The position numbers were made by a program, and so were the translations under genes. From Methylocaldum marinum (GTDB lineage Bacteria; Pseudomonadota; Gammaproteobacteria; Methylococcales; Methylococcaceae), in contig NZ_AP017928.1 in assembly GCF_003584645.1 (NCBI RefSeq), positions 1,638,981 through 1,702,980 of the forward strand: a DNA stretch of 64,000 bases, written 5' to 3'. Shown here one piece after another: positions 60,006 to 64,000 of this stretch (its first letter is position 1; each line of letters opens with the position of its first letter). The notes below the pieces were generated by a model that was not told the origin of the DNA, made no database searches, and saw only the letters and a program-made list of their open reading frames with translations.

Positions 60006-61424
60006 ATGGCTATTCAGCAATTACGCATCCTACCCCCGATCGCCATAGGTCGGCTCGGGTCCGCGCCCACACCGCTTGAGGCATTCGAGTTACAGTTTTC
60101 GGAGGTCCGTCCGCTGGACTTCCGCCGCATCGTGCCCCGCGAAACTTTGCAGATCGATCCCGAGAGCGGCGCTATCGTTGGCAGCTACGTGCCGGAGTCC
60201 ATCCGCTTCAAGGAGGAGGATGGCCGCATCCGTCCAGTTGCACCGTTTCTGGAAGTGTTCGCCTTGATCGAGACCGGCGATCTGGTGCCGCTTACCCTCG
60301 GCCTGCTGAAAGAGGAAGGCCTAAGCCTGGGGGCGCTGAGTTGGTCGGTGGAACTGGGCAACATCAAGGTGTTCCGCCGCACCGGCGATCCCAATGACAA
60401 GATACGGGCCAGCCTGTCCGGCATCCGGGACCACCAAAGTCATCCACTGTTGGGCGAGTGCGCCAATTTCCTGCCTGGCAAAACCCTGCCGCTGGGCGAA
60501 GTGCGCTTTATCCGGCCCACCCCGGAGTTCCCGGAAATCCGCCTGCGCTACACGCCGGCCGCCGGCAAGGTCTACGGTTCCAGCCTGGAGCGCCACACCT
60601 CCGCCACCTCGGTCGAGCCGGACCCGGTGATCGACCATCCCGACAAGGTGCTGTACGACATCAACAAGGGCACCTGGCGCGGCTATTCGGAAACCAGCGG
60701 TCCGACCCTGACCAACCCGGCTCAGATTTACGCAGGCTATGCCAATGACCAGGGGGCTCAAGTCAGCTGGGGCTATCTGGATGACGAGTGCGACGGCTTC
60801 GCGACAGTCTCTTTGACGCTGGGCGATGGCACCGTCCTGAGCGCGTCCGCCCACATCAGCGCGGGACCGCCCGCTTTCGCCCCGGATACCCTGCCGATCC
60901 GCGTGGTGACCGATGAACTGGAACAAATCCTCTACGGACCCGATGTCGAGGGCGAGGTGCCCATTGAGGTAGCCGAGGAGATCGTGTTCCGGGCGCTGGA
61001 AACCGTACGGCTGATGAACACCGCCGTGATGAACGGCAATCTGGTGAATGGCCGGGCCAATGTCGCCAGCACCATGGTCCGGCAGGACACCAATGATTTC
61101 GGGCGCTATTACGAACCCATCATGGCGACTTCGCTGGTGGACAATCTGGCGGTGCGCGCCCTGCATGAACGGGTCTTCGGCGCCCTACGTTCCGGGGCTG
61201 CGCCCTGGTTCGCCGAGGCGCTACGCCGCCCCGACGAAATCGGCGACCTGTCCAACAAGGCCCGCCGCAAGATGCCCGGCCTCATGCGGGGAGCCGATGG
61301 CCGCGCCTTGACTCTGACCCACCGCCAAATCAACCTGATTATCCGAGCCGCTAGCCAAGCGCTGTTCCGCCCCGCCGAAAGCCCGGCCGCCACTCACCAG
61401 GGGACTTGCGATGACGCACATTAA
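60006..61424 (+). CDS. LodA/GoxA-like protein, N-terminal half
   Basis: 472 residues from ATG 60006, set by AAGGAG at 59994-59999. Features recalling the N-terminal part of LodA/GoxA CTQ oxidases: LPPIAIGRLGSAP (residues 9-21; compare YPPIGIARVGNS), FKEEDGRIRPVAPFLEVFAL (68-87; compare DGRIKRQAARFRVFAY), LSWSVELGNIKV, and WGYLDDECDGFATVSLTLGDG (255-275) followed by AGPPAFAPD (286-294). The family's C-terminal region with the cofactor residues is missing here and instead seems to be the next gene, which overlaps by 14 bases. Assignment is by motif memory; no alignment was run. Confidence 0.6.
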   Translation: MAIQQLRILPPIAIGRLGSAPTPLEAFELQFSEVRPLDFRRIVPRETLQIDPESGAIVGSYVPESIRFKEEDGRIRPVAPFLEVFALIETGDLVPLTLGLLKEEGLSLGALSWSVELGNIKVFRRTGDPNDKIRASLSGIRDHQSHPLLGECANFLPGKTLPLGEVRFIRPTPEFPEIRLRYTPAAGKVYGSSLERHTSATSVEPDPVIDHPDKVLYDINKGTWRGYSETSGPTLTNPAQIYAGYANDQGAQVSWGYLDDECDGFATVSLTLGDGTVLSASAHISAGPPAFAPDTLPIRVVTDELEQILYGPDVEGEVPIEVAEEIVFRALETVRLMNTAVMNGNLVNGRANVASTMVRQDTNDFGRYYEPIMATSLVDNLAVRALHERVFGALRSGAAPWFAEALRRPDEIGDLSNKARRKMPGLMRGADGRALTLTHRQINLIIRAASQALFRPAESPAATHQGTCDDAH

Positions 61425-62217
61425 ACCCAGCAATCTCACCGCCCAACTGCACTACCGGGGCACCGGCAATCCCGAATCGGTGCTGCCCCGCACGGCGATT
61501 TCCAACTGTTTCCCCGGCCTGGAGTTCGACTTCCGCAACCTCTGGCGGCGTGCCTTGGTTGGCATCGTGCTGGTGGAAAACAATAACTACGTGATCGCCG
61601 CCGAGGACGAGCGCTACGCCGATTTGGTGGACCGCCGCCTCCTGAGAATCGACGGTGTGCCGACCATGGTGTTGACCACCGGCCCGCAATTCCCCAACGG
61701 CGATTCGGTGCCGCTCAACAACGCCAACAACCCCAATGCCGTGTCGTTCATGGAATGGTCGAACTCCCTGGCGCGGGTTCTGCAAAAACAAGGGCAGGAG
61801 GTCATCTGCGAATTCACCGAAGAAAAGCCTGCCACGACGGAAGTCATCGCGGGCGAGGTGCCGAGCATCGAAGTCGTGCTGACGGTGCGAAAATTCTTCG
61901 AGGACGACAGCGCCGCCTTCACCGAGGGCTTGCTGGAACCTGGCGAATTGACCCAGGGACTCTGTGCCCCCTGGCAGAATGATTACCGGGAATGCGCCTG
62001 CTATTACTGGGCCGCCAGCCGTCCCGACTATGTAAACGTGGAACCGGGCGCGGATGGCCTGAGCCATGGCGACATGTGGCTGGCGAAGCGCTACACCGGC
62101 GAATATATCCCGGACAACCGCACCGACACCCGACTGGTGTCCTACGACGATCTGTTCAAGGATTGGGAAAAGGAACTGCGCTTCATCATCCAGGGCCGGG
62201 ACGCGGAGACCTCATGA
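61411..62217 (+). CDS. LodA/GoxA-like protein, C-terminal half with possible cofactor residues
   Basis: 268 residues. The segment AFTEGLLEPGELTQGLCAPWQNDYRECACYYWAASRPDYV (169-208) resembles the LodA/GoxA region that ends in the cofactor cysteine followed by a Trp-Pro-x-R-x-P-x-x-V stretch. FKDWEKELRFI (249-259) resembles the region of the modified tryptophan. C195 or C197 to W252 is 55-57 residues, near the 65 between Cys and Trp in LodA. The N-terminal part (PRTAISNCFPGLEFDFRNLWRR) is a conserved-looking block. It overlaps both neighbours, so the two halves and the radical-SAM enzyme are tightly coupled. Confidence 0.55.
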   Translation: MTHIKPSNLTAQLHYRGTGNPESVLPRTAISNCFPGLEFDFRNLWRRALVGIVLVENNNYVIAAEDERYADLVDRRLLRIDGVPTMVLTTGPQFPNGDSVPLNNANNPNAVSFMEWSNSLARVLQKQGQEVICEFTEEKPATTEVIAGEVPSIEVVLTVRKFFEDDSAAFTEGLLEPGELTQGLCAPWQNDYRECACYYWAASRPDYVNVEPGADGLSHGDMWLAKRYTGEYIPDNRTDTRLVSYDDLFKDWEKELRFIIQGRDAETS

Positions 62218-63614
62218 GCGCCGTTCCGCGATGGACCGATGCCGAACCGCTGGCCCGCCTCCTGGTACGGCAGGCGGCGGGCGATGCCAAACCCCGCTCG
62301 CCGCAGGTACACCTGCTGGCGCGGAGCGGCATCCCGCAGTTGTGGGTAGTGAATGGCTCGCGGCTGTACGACCTGCCTCCCGAACTAACGGACCGCTTTG
62401 CCGCCGTGCTGGACGCGGGCGACGAAACGGCCCTGGCCGGGCTGCTCGGCACTGTTGGCCTGACCGCGGCGCCCGCCATCGACGACACGCCCCTCGCCCA
62501 TCCGCCGCTGCACGCCTTATCCCTGGCGGTGGCGCAAGCCTGCAACCTGGGCTGTAGCTATTGCTACGCGCAGCAAGGCAGTTTCGGCGGTCCCGCCAAA
62601 CAAATGCCCCTGACCGTAGCGCGTCAAGCGGTGGACCAGCTGCTGGCCGAAGCCGCGCCAGGCACCAAGGTCAATCTGGCCTTCCTGGGCGGCGAACCCT
62701 TGGCGAACAGAGCAGTGTTGCGGGCCACCACCGACTATGCGGCGACGAAAGCGGCGGCGCGGGGCGTGTCCATTAACTTTTCCATAACCACCAATGGCAC
62801 CTTGCTGGAACCGTCGGACGCGGAATTCTTCGAGGCCCATGGATTCGCGGTCACAGTGAGCCTGGACGGCAGCCGGGAGGTCCACGACCGGCTGCGGCCC
62901 TTCAAGAACGGTTCGGGCAGCTTCGACCGCATCCTAGCCCGGACCCGCCCCTTGTTGGAACGGCAGCGCCGGATGCAGGTATCGGTCCGCATTACTGTTA
63001 CCCCCGCCAACCTCGACCTGCCCGCAACCCTGGATGAATTCATCACGCTGGGGTTCCACAGCGTCGGCTTCTCGCCCCTCCTGCGCTCGGTCAATGGCGC
63101 GGCGGAAATGCGGCCGACGGATCTGGAGACGATGCTGGAAGCGATGATTGCCTGCGGGCTGGCCACCGAGCGGGCAATCCTCGGCGGGCGGCGCTATCCC
63201 TTTCTCAACCTGGTCAACGCACTGCGGGAACTGCACCGGGGTACCCACCGGCCCTATCCGTGCGGGGCAGGGGCGGGCTATTTTGGGGTGTCGGCGGAAG
63301 GGGAACTGGCAGCCTGCCATCGCTTTGTGGATGACGAGCAAGGCCGGATGGGCCATCTAGCGGCTGGACCCGATCCCGCCCGGCAAACGGCATGGCTGGC
63401 CGAGCGCCATGTCCACCGCCAGGAGCCGTGCCAAAGCTGCTGGGCGCGGTATCTCTGCGGCGGCGGCTGCCATCATGAAGTATTGGCGCGGGGCCGCACC
63501 GCCTGCGACTTCATCCGGGGCTGGCTGCATTACACCATGCAAGCCTATGGCCGCTTATCCCGCCTCTGCCCAAACTGGTTCGACGCAGCCCCGGAGCACC
63601 GTGCCGGCCTATGA
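62214..63614 (+). CDS. Radical SAM/SPASM enzyme, QhpD-like
   Basis: 466 residues from ATG 62214 (ATGA overlap with the previous stop). An N-terminal 95-residue domain precedes the radical-SAM core with CNLGCSYC (C110, C114, C117) for the first iron-sulfur cluster and FLGGEPL for SAM binding. The SPASM domain has C350, C368, C406, C409, C415, C419 and C431 in the classic spacing for auxiliary clusters. Enzymes of this type make thioether or other cross-links in peptides and proteins; QhpD does so for the CTQ subunit of quinohemoprotein amine dehydrogenase. The likely substrate here is the adjacent LodA-like protein. Confidence 0.88.
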   Translation: MSAVPRWTDAEPLARLLVRQAAGDAKPRSPQVHLLARSGIPQLWVVNGSRLYDLPPELTDRFAAVLDAGDETALAGLLGTVGLTAAPAIDDTPLAHPPLHALSLAVAQACNLGCSYCYAQQGSFGGPAKQMPLTVARQAVDQLLAEAAPGTKVNLAFLGGEPLANRAVLRATTDYAATKAAARGVSINFSITTNGTLLEPSDAEFFEAHGFAVTVSLDGSREVHDRLRPFKNGSGSFDRILARTRPLLERQRRMQVSVRITVTPANLDLPATLDEFITLGFHSVGFSPLLRSVNGAAEMRPTDLETMLEAMIACGLATERAILGGRRYPFLNLVNALRELHRGTHRPYPCGAGAGYFGVSAEGELAACHRFVDDEQGRMGHLAAGPDPARQTAWLAERHVHRQEPCQSCWARYLCGGGCHHEVLARGRTACDFIRGWLHYTMQAYGRLSRLCPNWFDAAPEHRAGL

Positions 63615-64000
63615 TGTCGTGGTGCTGGGAGCCGGTCCCGCTGGCACCAGCGCCGCTCTGCGGCTCGCCGCGCTCGGGCACCGTACCGCCCTAGTGGAAC
63701 GATCTGACTTCCCCCGACCTCATGTGGGCGAATCGCTCTCCCCCGGCATTGGCAATATTCTCGACTATCTCGGCCTGCCCGGTCTTGCCACGGCGGCGAG
63801 TGGCTTGAGTGACCTGCCAGGCTGGTTGCTATGGGACGATCCGGAACCCCGCCCGATTCTCCCGGAACAGCGCGGTCCCGCCTGCATGGTGGACCGCGCC
63901 CGGTTCGATGCCTTGCTGCTGGACGCCGCCCGGACGCGGGGCGTGGCGGTGCTGCAACCGGCGCGGCTCCTGGCGAGTGAGCGGAACGGCGACACTTGGC
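63547..64000 (+). CDS. FAD-dependent monooxygenase/halogenase-like protein (LodB/QhpG-like), partial
   Basis: At least 151 residues, cut by the window end. ATG 63547 overlaps the radical-SAM gene by 68 bases; GTG 63601 is an alternative. It has the FAD-binding DVVVLGAGPAGTSAALRLAALGH and the HVGESLSPG motif of the tryptophan-halogenase/LodB/QhpG flavoprotein group. LodB and QhpG hydroxylate a protein tryptophan to make the quinone of CTQ. Position next to LodA-like and radical-SAM genes supports that role. Confidence 0.75.
   Translation, partial: MAAYPASAQTGSTQPRSTVPAYDVVVLGAGPAGTSAALRLAALGHRTALVERSDFPRPHVGESLSPGIGNILDYLGLPGLATAASGLSDLPGWLLWDDPEPRPILPEQRGPACMVDRARFDALLLDAARTRGVAVLQPARLLASERNGDTW

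Overview
The window reads as chromosome of a gammaproteobacterium, most likely a Methylococcales-type methanotroph (Methylococcus/Methylocaldum-like). The housekeeping blocks have classic gammaproteobacterial order (ntrX-ntrY-DUF4390-rsmB-fmt-def on the minus strand, divergent from LysM-dprA-smg-topA-tsaC-ispB). Accessory content fits a one-carbon organism: glyoxylate/serine/hydroxypyruvate/glycerate enzymes, an inorganic-carbon uptake block, and a membrane-anchored periplasmic copper-protein trio that includes a protein resembling AmoD/PmoD. The organism assignment is inference from gene content only.

Layout. 1-7585: inorganic-carbon block: end of DabA (DUF2309), three NuoL/NuoM-type antiporter subunits, a perfect palindrome, then a SulP transporter overlapping a beta-carbonic anhydrase. 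7592-12164: cell-envelope and redox genes (cyclophilin, lpxH, FmdB-type zinc ribbon, hemJ, TlpA-like, Tim44-like, Bax inhibitor-1 family). 12611-18025: serine-glyoxylate aminotransferase, hydroxypyruvate reductase, D-glycerate kinase of the 3-kinase type, a second class V aminotransferase, and psd. This set would return glyoxylate carbon to glycerate and 3-phosphoglycerate; with the carbon-uptake block it suggests Calvin-cycle or photorespiratory salvage as well as serine-cycle use.

18026-23352 is a decay zone: dispersed hairpin repeats, a large winged-helix/AAA/TPR regulator broken by two identical 289-bp structured elements in opposite orientation plus frameshifts, and a MalT-like NTPase with a stop codon just before its Walker A motif. 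23461-28623: glpD, a nuclease, a PEP-mutase/isocitrate-lyase family enzyme, DUF502, DUF2892 and glutaredoxin. 29049-32354: copper-protein trio. 32643-34578: two ferritin-like proteins. 35189-36995: small membrane protein and an IS110-family element. 37091-56224: housekeeping genes (typA, glycosyltransferase, rhodanese, methyltransferase, trkA, ntrXY, translation-initiation genes, topA, ispB).

At 56236 a tRNA-Pro(CGG) marks the edge of a decayed integrative element: broken tyrosine integrase, excisionase-like gene and a group II intron reverse-transcriptase remnant. Immediately beyond lies the most interesting cluster (58573-64000, running off the end): a ferritin-like protein, two overlapping genes that look like the N- and C-terminal halves of a LodA/GoxA-type cysteine tryptophylquinone (CTQ) oxidase, a SPASM radical-SAM enzyme and a FAD monooxygenase-like protein. 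Together they look like a quinocofactor enzyme encoded in two pieces with its own maturation machinery, combining parts otherwise typical of the LodA/LodB and QhpC/QhpD/QhpG systems.
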